Origin: Tolypothrix bouteillei VB521301
Lineage (GTDB): Bacteria > Cyanobacteriota > Cyanobacteriia > Cyanobacteriales > Nostocaceae
NCBI RefSeq assembly: GCF_000760695.4
Contig: NZ_JHEG04000001.1
Span: 1,249,834-1,313,833, forward strand
Direction of reading: 5' to 3'
DNA: 64,000 nt
The notes beneath the pieces were generated by a model that did no database searches, was not told the DNA's origin, and worked only from the letters and a program-made list of their open reading frames with translations. The translations under genes were made by a program, and so were the position numbers. Shown here in pieces: positions 9,968 to 19,364 of the stretch. The first letter of the stretch is position 1; each line of letters starts with the position of its first letter.

Positions 9968-12900
9968 ATGGCAATTTTACACGGTAGTTGGTTAATAAAA
10001 GATCGGGGTAGCTGTTTATTCATCTGGGGAGAAACGTGGCGCACTCTTGGAAGTGATGCGAGTAGAAGTTCGTCATTTACAGAAGTGCGACAACACCCAT
10101 TGGCAATGACACCAGTGGAATTATTCGAGTGGTTGAGATCGCGCAATATAACTCTAGAGGCACTCAACACAACATCGCCACAAAATGGGCAGAAAATAAC
10201 CGAGAATGGGCGAAGGCGAAAATCCACAGAGACTGCCATCAATTTACCGACTCACAGCCAAATTATTGCCTTACCAACTTGCATTCAAAATGACGCTCAC
10301 GAGGAATCACTATCGATTTCTCCCACACATTCTGCAACATTTGAGACAGATGGCAATGACACTCCAAAATATTTACAACCCTGGAAAGTGGAAGGCTTTT
10401 GTCTTAACTCCGAAGCAGCAACAAAATTTCTCACTTCCCTCCCCCTCAATATAAGTGACGAGACCAGTCAATTTTTAGGAGGAGATTTACGTTTTTGGGG
10501 ACAAATTTCTCGCTGGAGTTTGGATCTCATTTCTCGCTGTAAGTTTTTGCCTGTACTTCAACAGCAATCAGATAATACTACAGTCGCTAAATGGCAAGCT
10601 CTCCTAGACAGCGCCCAAGATGGAACTCGCTTGGAAAAGTTTTCTCAATTAATGCCACTCGCTTGCCGAACTTACCAGACATATGGGGGAGATGAGGAAG
10701 CAAATTCCACGTTGTCCTGTTACCCCTATGTTGATTTACCAATTGAACCTCAAGAATTGCTGCTAGATTTTCTTAATAGCGCAGTAGATTCCCAAATCCG
10801 AGAGATGGTAGGTTCTCAAGTGCCTGTGGAAGTAAGGATTATGGCATCCCTTCCATCCACAATACGGCAGTGGCTGCATTCTTTAACAGCCGCCACTAAC
10901 ACAGTTAGTGGGGATTCATTTGGGGTGGAACGACTAGCAGCAGCACTGAAAGCTTGGACTCTGCCGCTACAATATCAAGTGGGGGCAAAATATCAGTTTC
11001 GCACCTGTTTTGTACTGAGGCCTCCAGAGTTAAACCAACAAGATTGGGTTTTGGCATATTATCTCCAAGCTGCTGACGACCCCAACTTTTTACTAGATGC
11101 GGCGACAATTTGGAACCAGTCAGTAGAAAAGTTGGTTTATCAAAACCGGACTATTGAACAACCACAAGAAACTTTTTTGCGGGGCTTGGGGTTAGCTTCG
11201 CGATTTTATTTACCTATTGCATCCAGTTTAGAAACTCCAAATCCTGAATTTTGCCGCCTCAATCCCGTACAAGCTTATGAATTTATTAAATCCATGGTTT
11301 GGCGTTTTGAGGATAGCGGTTTGGGAATCGTTTTACCCCCTAGTTTGGAAAACCGAGGAAATATCGCAAATCGTTTGGGTTTAAAAATTACTGCTCAAAC
11401 ACCAAAAAAAGCAAAGGAACGCTTGGGTTTGCAGAGTTTATTAAACTTTAAGTGGGAATTAGCAATTGGCGGTCAAACTCTTTCTAAAGAAGAGTTTGAC
11501 AAACTAGTGGCGTTAAACAGTCCTTTGGTTGAGATTAACGGTGAATGGGTAGAATTGCGATCGCAAGATATCAAAACAGCACAAACCTTTTTTGCCTCTC
11601 GCAAAGAACAAATGGCATTGTCTTTAGAAGATGCTTTGCGAATTAGTATGGGTGATACGCAGGTAATTGAAAAATTACCAGTGGTTAGCTTTGAAGCATC
11701 TGGGGCATTGCAAGAACTTGTTACGACTCTAACAAATAACAAAGCCGTTGAACCAATTCCCGCACCTGCAACCTTCCAAGGAAAATTGCGACCCTATCAA
11801 GAACGTGGAGTCGCGTGGCTTGCTTTCTTGGAACGTTGGGGCTTGGGTGCTTGTTTGGCGGACGATATGGGATTGGGGAAAACAATCCAATTCATTGCCT
11901 TCGTTCTTCACCTAAAAGAACAAGAAGCATTAGAAAATCCAATTTTACTAGTTTGCCCTACATCAGTATTGGGAAACTGGGAACGGGAGGTCAAAAAATT
12001 TGCTCCTAACTTGAAGGTTTTACAATATCACGGGGACAAGCGACCAAAGGGGAAAGCATTTGCAGAAGTCGCGAAAAAGCAAGATTTAATCATCACCAGT
12101 TATTCACTAGTTCATCGCGATGTTAAATCTTTACAAGCAGTTTCTTGGCAAATGATAGTTTTGGACGAAGCTCAAAATGTGAAAAATGCTGATGCAAAAC
12201 AGTCCCAAGCAGCGCGGCAATTAGAAGCAACATTTAAAATTGCTTTAACAGGAACACCAGTAGAAAATAGATTGCAAGAACTTTGGTCAATCTTAGATTT
12301 TCTCAATCCCGGATATTTAGGAAACAAACAATTTTTCCAAAGACGCTTTGCTATTCCTATCGAGAAATATGGTGATACTGCTTCATTAACTCAATTGCGT
12401 TCGTTAGTTCAACCCTTTATCTTACGTCGTTTGAAAACAGATCGTGAAATTATTCAAGATTTGCCAGAAAAACAGGAAATGACAATATTTTGCGGGTTAA
12501 CAGCCGAACAAGCAGAAATTTATCAAAAAGTGGTGGAAGACTCTCTAGCTGAAATTGAATCGGCGGAAGGTTTGCAACGGCGAGGAATGATTTTAGCTTT
12601 GTTAAGCAAGCTCAAACAAATTTGCAATCATCCAGCTCACTATTTGAAGCAAGATTCCTTGGCAAAATTCCATTCCGGTAAACTGCAACGTTTGGAAGAA
12701 ATGCTAGATGTTGCGATCGCGGGAGGCGATCGAGCTTTGATATTTACGCAATTTGCAGAGTGGGGTAAGTTACTTCAACCTTATTTAGAGAAACAATTAA
12801 AGAGAGAAACCTTGTTTTTATATGGCAGTACCAGTAAAAAACAAAGAGAGGAAATGATAGACCGTTTCCAACACGATCCCCAAGGGCCACCAGTGATGAT

Positions 12901-13228
12901 TCTCTCCTTAAAAGCAGGAGGAGTGGGATTAAATTTGACAAGAGCAAACCACGTTTTCCATTTTGATAGATGGTGGAATCCAGCAGTAGAAAATCAGGCA
13001 ACAGACAGAGTCTTTCGGATAGGTCAAACACGCAACGTACAGGTACATAAATTTGTCTGTACCGGGACTCTTGAGGAAAAAATTCACGACATGATTGAAA
13101 GTAAAAAACAACTTGCGGAACAAGTTGTAGGCGCAGGAGAAGATTGGTTAACAGAAATGGATACCAACCAACTCCGCAACTTACTACTTCTCGATCGCAA
13201 TGCCGTGATTGAAGAAGATGAAGAGTGA
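9968..13228 (+). CDS. SNF2-family DEAD/DEAH-box helicase
   Basis: A 1086-residue SNF2-type ATPase, predicted to translocate on duplex nucleic acid and remodel protein-DNA complexes. The first ~480 residues match the bacterial SNF2-associated region. The motor follows: Walker A DDMGLGKT (about 633-641), DEAQ box (about 733), LTGTPVENR, and the second RecA lobe with LSLKAGGVGLNLTRANHVFH and QATDRVFRIGQ (about 990-1020). The next gene on the same strand is a SWIM zinc-finger protein. This pair recurs in bacteria and suggests the two proteins act together. Biological role is not established. Confidence 0.92.
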   Translation: MAILHGSWLIKDRGSCLFIWGETWRTLGSDASRSSSFTEVRQHPLAMTPVELFEWLRSRNITLEALNTTSPQNGQKITENGRRRKSTETAINLPTHSQIIALPTCIQNDAHEESLSISPTHSATFETDGNDTPKYLQPWKVEGFCLNSEAATKFLTSLPLNISDETSQFLGGDLRFWGQISRWSLDLISRCKFLPVLQQQSDNTTVAKWQALLDSAQDGTRLEKFSQLMPLACRTYQTYGGDEEANSTLSCYPYVDLPIEPQELLLDFLNSAVDSQIREMVGSQVPVEVRIMASLPSTIRQWLHSLTAATNTVSGDSFGVERLAAALKAWTLPLQYQVGAKYQFRTCFVLRPPELNQQDWVLAYYLQAADDPNFLLDAATIWNQSVEKLVYQNRTIEQPQETFLRGLGLASRFYLPIASSLETPNPEFCRLNPVQAYEFIKSMVWRFEDSGLGIVLPPSLENRGNIANRLGLKITAQTPKKAKERLGLQSLLNFKWELAIGGQTLSKEEFDKLVALNSPLVEINGEWVELRSQDIKTAQTFFASRKEQMALSLEDALRISMGDTQVIEKLPVVSFEASGALQELVTTLTNNKAVEPIPAPATFQGKLRPYQERGVAWLAFLERWGLGACLADDMGLGKTIQFIAFVLHLKEQEALENPILLVCPTSVLGNWEREVKKFAPNLKVLQYHGDKRPKGKAFAEVAKKQDLIITSYSLVHRDVKSLQAVSWQMIVLDEAQNVKNADAKQSQAARQLEATFKIALTGTPVENRLQELWSILDFLNPGYLGNKQFFQRRFAIPIEKYGDTASLTQLRSLVQPFILRRLKTDREIIQDLPEKQEMTIFCGLTAEQAEIYQKVVEDSLAEIESAEGLQRRGMILALLSKLKQICNHPAHYLKQDSLAKFHSGKLQRLEEMLDVAIAGGDRALIFTQFAEWGKLLQPYLEKQLKRETLFLYGSTSKKQREEMIDRFQHDPQGPPVMILSLKAGGVGLNLTRANHVFHFDRWWNPAVENQATDRVFRIGQTRNVQVHKFVCTGTLEEKIHDMIESKKQLAEQVVGAGEDWLTEMDTNQLRNLLLLDRNAVIEEDEE

Positions 13229-13231
13229 TTG

Positions 13232-13329
13232 GCTGATGGCTAATGGCTAATAGCTAATAGCTAATAGAACACTAGCAATTAGCAATTAGCAATTAGCAAT
13301 TAGCAATTAACAATTAGCAATTAACAATT
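13232..13329. repeat. heptanucleotide short tandem repeats
   Basis: Between the helicase and SWIM genes lie TGGCTAA/TAGCTAA heptamers (about 13232-13267) followed by AGCAATT/AACAATT heptamers running to the ATG at 13330. These are the STRR type of repeat known from heterocystous cyanobacteria. The array replaces any normal ribosome-binding site before the SWIM gene. Confidence 0.8.
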
Positions 13330-14178
13330 ATGCAGTCAAATCAAACCCTCCAAGCTAGTAGAGAATGGTGGTCACAAAGGTGGCTCGATTTGTTAGATTC
13401 TTATCGTTTTAAAAAGCGGTTGGAACGTGGCAGAATCTATGCACGTGAGGGAAACGTCCGCAGTATTGAATTTAAAGGTCCAAGGGTTTTAGCTCAAGTT
13501 CAAGGAAGCGAGCCAGAACCTTATAAAGTTTCTCTTTCCCTCAATCCCTTTAGTAATGAGGAATGGGGTTACGTCGCTGAAACTATGTCTCAAAAGGCAA
13601 TTTTCCCGGCAAAATTGCTGGCAGGAGAAATGCCGCAAAATATAGAAGAGGTTTTTACTGCCAATGGTCTTTCTCTGTTCCCTTTTACCTTGTCTGATGT
13701 TCACAGTAAATGTTCTTGTCCTGATAAGGCGAATCCGTGCAAACACGTTGCTGCAGTGTATTATCAGTTAGGCGATCGTTTTAGTGAAGACCCATTTGTT
13801 TTGTTTCAATTACGAGGACGTACTAAAGAGCAGATTATCCGCAATTTGCGTGAGTTACGCGGCGATGGCAGTGCAGAGACGTTACACACAGATAATGGAG
13901 AAACTCAGCACGATCTGTCCCGACATACCATCTTTGGGTTACACACACTGAGTTCTTTTTGGCAATATGACGAACCCCTTGAATCTTCTTTGGTGGTGAT
14001 TGCACCATCAAGTAGCGAAACTGTTTTGGATGCTTTAGGAGCAATTCCTTTAGCCAAAGAAGAGGAAAAAACTGCAAACTTGACTGCTGCTGATGTCGTC
14101 ATGAAGTATTTAGATGCAGTTTACAAAGATGTTAGCCAGAAGGCGTTTTTAGCAGCTATGAACGTTGGAGGGGGATGA
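13330..14178 (+). CDS. SWIM zinc-finger protein
   Basis: A 282-residue protein with the SWIM signature CxC...CxH (CSCPDKANPCKHVAAVYYQLG, about residues 136-156), a zinc-binding module found with SNF2/SWI ATPases. The N-terminal part carries the usual RGRIYAREGNVRSIEF block. It follows the SNF2 helicase by about 100 bases of tandem repeat on the same strand, so a functional pair is likely. No signal peptide is present. Function beyond nucleic-acid or protein binding is unknown. Confidence 0.85.
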   Translation: MQSNQTLQASREWWSQRWLDLLDSYRFKKRLERGRIYAREGNVRSIEFKGPRVLAQVQGSEPEPYKVSLSLNPFSNEEWGYVAETMSQKAIFPAKLLAGEMPQNIEEVFTANGLSLFPFTLSDVHSKCSCPDKANPCKHVAAVYYQLGDRFSEDPFVLFQLRGRTKEQIIRNLRELRGDGSAETLHTDNGETQHDLSRHTIFGLHTLSSFWQYDEPLESSLVVIAPSSSETVLDALGAIPLAKEEEKTANLTAADVVMKYLDAVYKDVSQKAFLAAMNVGGG

Positions 14179-14262
14179 GGAAAAAATTTTGCTGAACACT
14201 ATAGTGATATTAACTTATGGTGATTGAATGGTAAAAAGGCATAATCATCCAGTAAAGCCAAA

Positions 14263-14562
14263 ATGGAACTTCAAACCAAGATTATTACAGTAGAACTTTC
14301 TGATGGTACAAATGTTCGAGTAGAAGCTACACAGATAGGCGATCGTAAAATCAATTTTCAGGCTCGACCTTTTGAGGAAGTTGCAACTGCTATTGAATCT
14401 CTAACGAAGGAAATTGCTGAATCAGTACGTAAGGTTAAACCAGATAGAGCAACTGTCAGGTTTGGTGTCGATATTGCTATTGAATCTGGTAAATTAACAG
14501 CTTTAGTGGTCAAGGGTGCAAGTAATGCCAATATCGAGATTACTTTGGAATGGGGTCATTAG
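14263..14562 (+). CDS. Trypsin-co-occurring domain (CU044_2847) family small protein
   Basis: A 99-residue soluble protein. The layout of N-terminal beta strands (IITVELSDGTNVRVEA), a central helix (FEEVATAIESLTKEIAESV), then RATVRFGVDIAIESGKLTALVVKG and a final ITLEWGH fits the Trypco1/CU044_2847 family, which often sits beside trypsin-like proteases and other conflict genes. No protease gene is adjacent here. It follows the SWIM gene by 84 bases and may be independent. The family call is from memory of the pattern; function is unknown. Confidence 0.65.
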   Translation: MELQTKIITVELSDGTNVRVEATQIGDRKINFQARPFEEVATAIESLTKEIAESVRKVKPDRATVRFGVDIAIESGKLTALVVKGASNANIEITLEWGH

Positions 14563-15024
14563 AAATCGGGGTTTGAAGCCCCTCTCCTAATAGTGCAAGG
14601 GCTCTCGAAAATTTTCGCGGGAGACAAGCTACCTTTACGCTGGGGTTGCACCTTTGTGCAGGGGAGGAAAAAACGGCTTATCCGACAAGTATTGGTCCCT
14701 CTCCTCCTAGGCTGGGGTGGTGTACACAAGTCTTCTAGTACAAGTCGGCGTAAATAAGGCAACCATTTGTCATAAACAAAAAGCTTATCTTAAAGGCTTT
14801 TGCGCCTTCTGCCATCTGCCTACGTACTTCTGCCTTCATGTACTAGGTGCATTAAAAGCGGTTTCGATCCCCCCTAACCCCCCTTAAAAAGGGGGGAAAA
14901 TTTTTCAAGTCCCCCAATTTATCGGGAGTTTTAGGGAGATCTCTAAAGATGTGTACACCACCGTAGCTTAAAAAAGGGGGGAACTTAATTCCAATTTTCC
15001 CTTTTCACTGCCTTGTTGTTAAGC
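14563..15024. repeat. repeat-rich intergenic region
   Basis: No gene is seen. The region contains an imperfect hairpin right after the Trypco1 stop (GGGGTTTGAAGCCCC, near 14568), a C-rich/G-rich palindrome at about 14868-14897 (CCCCCCTTAAAAAGGGGGG) and a 26-base segment at 14821-14846 that recurs inverted at 53209-53234. These are interspersed repeats between convergent genes. Confidence 0.55.
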
Positions 15025-15669
15025 TCAAAAATACTGCTTGAGTATATACGTAATTGCTGCAGAAAAGGGTGTAAACCGTCCGCTCGAATCTTGCCGATCG
15101 TAAGCTTGAACCAGCAATTGTATTTCTTCCCCTGTTAAGCCATCGGTGGCTTGCAGGGCTGCATCAATGGCTGCACGTCTCAACTTTCTTAACTTATTAA
15201 TGTCAAGTGCCAGTTTTTGAATGGTTGTTTTAGCAGACGTTTGCTTTTGTGGATCGTCTGTCGGCAGAATTTCTCCAAATCCAGAGTACTTAAAGTAATC
15301 CGGACAGTTTGGATCTAAAGGAGAAATCATCAGTTCCTCGTCAAACCAAGCCTGCTTTTTGTGTCCGCAATGAACTGGTACGCGAGGTCTGTCTTCATCT
15401 TCTCCCTGACACGAAGCTATAAGATTTGTGTATTCAAATGTGAGATGTTTGTATACACTTTTGGGTCTATAGTGTTCGATGTGGCATTGCTTTCTAGAAA
15501 TGGGTCTACCACAGTAGCAACAAATATAACCTTGCTCTTGCAAAAGAGAGAAATACACATCATCTTTCACTCCTTTAGAGAAAGATTTCCAGTCAGGTAT
15601 TCGGCTCCCAAGCTTTTGCTTCCATTTCGTTAAGCTATCTGGTTCTCGGCTTTTTTGGATGTGTTTCAT
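15025..15669 (-). CDS. ptuB: PtuB-like HNH endonuclease of a Septu-type system
   Basis: A 214-residue protein of the TIGR02646 type, the HNH nuclease partner in Septu and retron-Ec78-type defence. The fold shows in CCYCGRP (zinc-binding CxxC), then the HNH core CHIEHYRPKS, N and I in YTNLIASC, and a later CGHKK. Its ATG overlaps the stop of the ATPase gene by 4 bases (15666-15669), indicating translational coupling. The nuclease is expected to cut nucleic acid when the ATPase partner senses infection, as in the characterised systems. No reverse transcriptase or retron RNA is seen nearby, which favours Septu over a retron. Confidence 0.8.
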   Translation of the reverse strand: MKHIQKSREPDSLTKWKQKLGSRIPDWKSFSKGVKDDVYFSLLQEQGYICCYCGRPISRKQCHIEHYRPKSVYKHLTFEYTNLIASCQGEDEDRPRVPVHCGHKKQAWFDEELMISPLDPNCPDYFKYSGFGEILPTDDPQKQTSAKTTIQKLALDINKLRKLRRAAIDAALQATDGLTGEEIQLLVQAYDRQDSSGRFTPFSAAITYILKQYF

Positions 15670-17072
15670 CTGTTTAGAATTTCCTTGCGGCGGATCAGTA
15701 CATCGGCTCGTACAAATTCCGGATCGTCTTCTCCAATTTCATCTGCCAAATTTTGGCGCAGTTGTTTGGCACTATCGAGATTCCCTCGATCGATTAATCT
15801 AAAGAGATGCACCAGAGCATCTTTAATTTGTTGAGGTCTTTCAGCAACACCCATGATGTCTTCTAAAATGGTATTGCTATCTCTGCCAAAAGAACTTTCT
15901 GGCTGTTGGGCAATAATACCATCAGGTGTTGTTTCTAAAAGAAAGATATTATCAGCTTGCACGTGACTGACAACTTGTGGGGAGTGGGTTGTGATAATAA
16001 ATTGACAATTGGGAAATGTTCTGGTTAAAGCAGGAATAATTTCCCGTTGCCATTTTGGATGCAAGTGGAGTTCAATTTCATCAACTAAAACCACACCCTT
16101 CCCTTGCAGTGGATTGTCTAAACTTGGATTGGCTATTGCCAACCGCCTTGCTAAATCTCCCACTAAGGCTAGCAAGCATTTTTCGCCATCAGATAATTGA
16201 CTGACGATGAATTCTCTACCTTGTTTTTTGACAGTCATTCGCAAGGGAGAACGCCCTACACGCAAGTCAGAAAAATCTGGTTGCATTGAGGAAACTGCAT
16301 TTCTCACTGCTTCTAACTGTTTGTCTGTGCGATCGGAAATATCCCGGCGCAATTCATTTTCTAAATCTTCGCGATTTCGGAACCATTCAAAAAAGCCTTT
16401 GAAATCAATTCTGCCACCAGTTAATGCTTGGTCGTAAGCATTTGTTGGCTGAAACGAAAATGATTCAGCTATTTCTAAAGGCATATCAAGAACAGCACGA
16501 TTCACTGGATAGTAAATTGCTAAGGGTATGTTAGCATTTTCCTTTGCTAACAACTTATTTCTGATTTCATGAACTGCTTTTTCTAAATCTTCTAGAAAGT
16601 CTTCGCTTGTCCCCCGATCTTCTATTTGGTTAAAGTCTTCTAACAAAGATTCTAAAGCCAGTTTTAAACTTTTCTGTCCCGCACGCTTTTGTAAAGGTTG
16701 TTCTCTTGTATCTAGTAAAGCTTTGATTTCTTCCAATCTCCTGGCTGCTGAACTTTCAGGAGATAGATCTTGTGCTTTAATCTCACTTAAAGACCAAGTT
16801 AAATCTTGTCCTTCATTTAGAGAAATTGTAATTTCAATCTGGGTTTCTTGACTGCCATTACTTATGTCTTGTTCGCTTAAAGAACGCATAAATTCTATAG
16901 AATCTTGAATTCTTCCTGTCATTTGAGACAAAAGGATAGCCAGACAATCAAGGATACTGGATTTTCCTACACCATTGACACCGATAAGTACAGTTGGACC
17001 CGTTCCACAAAAATCCAACGTTAAATCACCGATCCCACGGAAAGAGGACATTTTTAGGTGTTTGACTTTCAT
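15666..17072 (-). CDS. ptuA: PtuA-like SMC/ABC-type ATPase of a Septu-type system
   Basis: A 468-residue AAA_21/SMC-like ATPase. Walker A is GVNGVGKSS (31-39). The signature-like SQLSDGEKCLLALVGDLARR is followed by Walker B VVLVDEIELHLHP and the switch IITTHSPQVVS. The middle is helical and rich in charged residues, as in OLD/PtuA-type proteins. The frame extends upstream to 17138, but the start at 17072 is chosen because it gives MKVKHLKMSSFRGIG, the normal beginning of the domain, and it lies 4 bases after the upstream stop. With the overlapping ptuB it forms a two-gene defence module. Confidence 0.8.
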   Translation of the reverse strand: MKVKHLKMSSFRGIGDLTLDFCGTGPTVLIGVNGVGKSSILDCLAILLSQMTGRIQDSIEFMRSLSEQDISNGSQETQIEITISLNEGQDLTWSLSEIKAQDLSPESSAARRLEEIKALLDTREQPLQKRAGQKSLKLALESLLEDFNQIEDRGTSEDFLEDLEKAVHEIRNKLLAKENANIPLAIYYPVNRAVLDMPLEIAESFSFQPTNAYDQALTGGRIDFKGFFEWFRNREDLENELRRDISDRTDKQLEAVRNAVSSMQPDFSDLRVGRSPLRMTVKKQGREFIVSQLSDGEKCLLALVGDLARRLAIANPSLDNPLQGKGVVLVDEIELHLHPKWQREIIPALTRTFPNCQFIITTHSPQVVSHVQADNIFLLETTPDGIIAQQPESSFGRDSNTILEDIMGVAERPQQIKDALVHLFRLIDRGNLDSAKQLRQNLADEIGEDDPEFVRADVLIRRKEILNR

Positions 17073-17076
17073 AGCA

Positions 17077-17994
17077 TTAAGTAGATTTAAGTGAAATAAT
17101 ACCTTTATCAAAAATGCGGTTATCGGTGTCGATACCACTGATTTCTATTCTATCTGGATAAACTTCATACGCTGCAAAACTCAGCTTTGATGCAGAATAA
17201 TCCGTCCATTCTGAATGGTCTACAGGACGGGTTCCCGCACCCCCACCACAAATTAAGTAAGTTGTTCCATTAATAGATTTTGTTCTTTCATAATGGTGTT
17301 CGTGACCGTTAATATAGAGTTGGACTCCGTATTTTTGAAACAGTGGTGTAAATATTTTAATAAAATCTGGATTACTACCATAAACACCCGATGCATAAAT
17401 CGGATGATGACCGTATACAATTTTCCAAGGCGCGTTCGAGATGCTTAATTCATTTTCCAACCATACTAGCTGATTTTTCCAATCGGCATTGTTGTTAGTA
17501 TCTAAAGCAAAAAATTGTATGCGCTCGCGACGAAACGTGTAGAAGCGACCCAACATATTAAAGTTAACATATTTCATTTGGGGATAGCCATTATCCGTGC
17601 GAATATCGTGATTTCCCAAAACAGCTTGAAATTTCACGCCTTTTTGAAGCAAAGAGGCATAGGGACGCTCAAAAACTTCATTAATTTTTTCGATTTCGCC
17701 GTTGGTATATATGTTATCTCCAGCAAGTAGAATGAGATCGTAGGGGTTTTGGCCGTGATATTTAGTCATTGCCCGAGCTACAGAATACTGACCGCTATCT
17801 CCAGTTCCTGTATCTGCAACAGAAACAAAACGAAGCAACAAATCTTTTGTTTTTGGTTTAGCCGCAACTACTGTATTTGCCACAGCAGCAGTATAAGTAT
17901 AATTGCTATTTTTACTCCTTAAAAAACTGAAAATACCTGCACTAAGGGTACTTAAACTACCAAAAAAGAGAAATTGACGGCGTTTGAGTTTCAT
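17077..17994 (-). CDS. Tat-exported metallophosphoesterase (acid-phosphatase type)
   Basis: A 305-residue calcineurin-like phosphoesterase. Its N-terminus MKLKRRQFLFFGSLSTLSAG looks like a twin-arginine export signal, so it should act outside the cytoplasm. Metal-binding blocks are ADTGTGD, AGDNIYTNG, GNHDIR, GHHPIYASG and NGHEHHYER, in the order typical of purple/tartrate-resistant acid phosphatases. It is only 4 bases upstream of ptuA on the same strand, so the three genes probably share a transcript. The exported location argues against a direct part in the cytoplasmic defence complex, but the tight spacing is worth noting. Substrate is unknown. Confidence 0.85.
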   Translation of the reverse strand: MKLKRRQFLFFGSLSTLSAGIFSFLRSKNSNYTYTAAVANTVVAAKPKTKDLLLRFVSVADTGTGDSGQYSVARAMTKYHGQNPYDLILLAGDNIYTNGEIEKINEVFERPYASLLQKGVKFQAVLGNHDIRTDNGYPQMKYVNFNMLGRFYTFRRERIQFFALDTNNNADWKNQLVWLENELSISNAPWKIVYGHHPIYASGVYGSNPDFIKIFTPLFQKYGVQLYINGHEHHYERTKSINGTTYLICGGGAGTRPVDHSEWTDYSASKLSFAAYEVYPDRIEISGIDTDNRIFDKGIISLKST

Positions 17995-18075
17995 GATTAG
18001 TGGTTAGTAGACAAATGACCAATGACAAATGACAATATACGTTTCAACAAACATAAGATTTGCCCGGAAAAAAAC

Positions 18076-19305
18076 TTATGCGCTGCACAGGTTACTACTT
18101 AAACGATTGATACAAAAAGATTTCTCCTCAGATGTTAACTTATTCCATTCCACATCTCGGCGTAAAACGATACCATTATGACCTGCCAAAAAGCGTGGTA
18201 ATTGCTCGGATTGAATAACTTTTAGTGTTTGAATGTCATAAGTTGTATAAGTAGTTAATTCTGGCGAATTAAAGTTAATATCTAGTACGGTTAAAGATTT
18301 CAAAAGACGGGGACTCGTGTCAATTAACGATCGAGGTCCAGAACCAAGAAGCCCCAAGTGCAGTAGCTGTAAATTACCACGGTGTCCGGGATAGTAAGCG
18401 TGTTGATGGCCGCTAATATAGGTATGTACCTTGTAGCGTTCTAGCATTGCCCGCAGTCGATCTGCATTATCCATCACATTTCCGGGATTGTTACGACCAA
18501 CTGCAATTCCATATAAAGGCAAATGACCGAGTAAAACTCGCATTTTTGCCGCTTGTGCTTTGGAACTCGCAAGAGTTTTTTCTACCCATTCCAACTTCTC
18601 TGTTGGTATGCGGCTAGAGGAACCATCCCACACTAGGAAAAAAATATCTTTGTACTCAAAAGTGTAGTAAAAAGGAAATTCAAAACGGTCAACAAATTGA
18701 ACACCTGGATCGTGTATGGGATTGTTCCAGTACTCTGTTGCTAAATCTCTCTCTTTTTGGTAGATAAAATTACCTTTGGCTCCTAAGGAGCTTGAAGCAT
18801 CATGATTTCCAATGGTAAAACCAAAAGGAAGCTTGGCACGACGTAAAGGGGCTGTAATATGTTGATCAAAAGCAGCCCACATTGCCCGAATTTGCTTTTC
18901 TGATAGGGTTGCTTTTTGTCCGGCGACCATGTCTCCACCACATAGAACAAGATCTGGTTGCCAAAAGGGAATCAACGCCATACCTTTATCTACTTCGCGA
19001 TCGTAGTCAGTGGAACCATAAGCGCTATTGAGGTCGCTAATAACTAACAAACGCACATCACCGCGCTTCGGATTGAACAAACCCTCCGATCTAGCACTCT
19101 TGACAATGGCAGATGTTTCTGGAGGTAAAGATGACTGTAAAACTGTTTGAGGTTGAGTTTGGGAAACAGTAGTTTCTTGCGGTTGTTGTACTGCGACGGG
19201 TATTTGTGGCGATCTAACCGATTGGCAACTATGCAATCCTAAAGAAAGGCACAGCCCCAAAGCAATTCCAAAAAAGATTTGCGGAAAAAACTGCCGAAAA
19301 CGCAT
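18076..19305 (-). CDS. metallophosphoesterase lipoprotein
   Basis: A 409-residue calcineurin-like phosphoesterase with an N-terminal hydrophobic signal ending in the lipobox-like LGLHSC (about 22-27), suggesting membrane anchoring by a lipid on that cysteine. Phosphoesterase blocks: ISDLNSAYGS, CGGDMVAG, IGNHDASSS, LGHLPLYG and SGHQHAYYPG. It differs in sequence from the Tat-exported phosphoesterase next door, and about 80 bases with CAATGAC-type heptamers separate them. Substrate is unknown. Confidence 0.85.
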   Translation of the reverse strand: MRFRQFFPQIFFGIALGLCLSLGLHSCQSVRSPQIPVAVQQPQETTVSQTQPQTVLQSSLPPETSAIVKSARSEGLFNPKRGDVRLLVISDLNSAYGSTDYDREVDKGMALIPFWQPDLVLCGGDMVAGQKATLSEKQIRAMWAAFDQHITAPLRRAKLPFGFTIGNHDASSSLGAKGNFIYQKERDLATEYWNNPIHDPGVQFVDRFEFPFYYTFEYKDIFFLVWDGSSSRIPTEKLEWVEKTLASSKAQAAKMRVLLGHLPLYGIAVGRNNPGNVMDNADRLRAMLERYKVHTYISGHQHAYYPGHRGNLQLLHLGLLGSGPRSLIDTSPRLLKSLTVLDINFNSPELTTYTTYDIQTLKVIQSEQLPRFLAGHNGIVLRRDVEWNKLTSEEKSFCINRLSSNLCSA

Positions 19306-19364
19306 TAGAATTTAAGTCCAAGAAGAATTTCATGGACTACCATAACCTAGTCTTTCCCTAGAAA

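Noticed and set aside
13232..13329. Possible CRISPR array
   Set aside because: Units are only 7 bases with no spacers; this is a tandem heptamer repeat, as are those near 36107 and 53312.
15025..17994. Retron of the Ec78 type
   Set aside because: The ATPase/HNH pair would fit, but no reverse transcriptase frame or structured RNA candidate lies on either side, so Septu is the better call.
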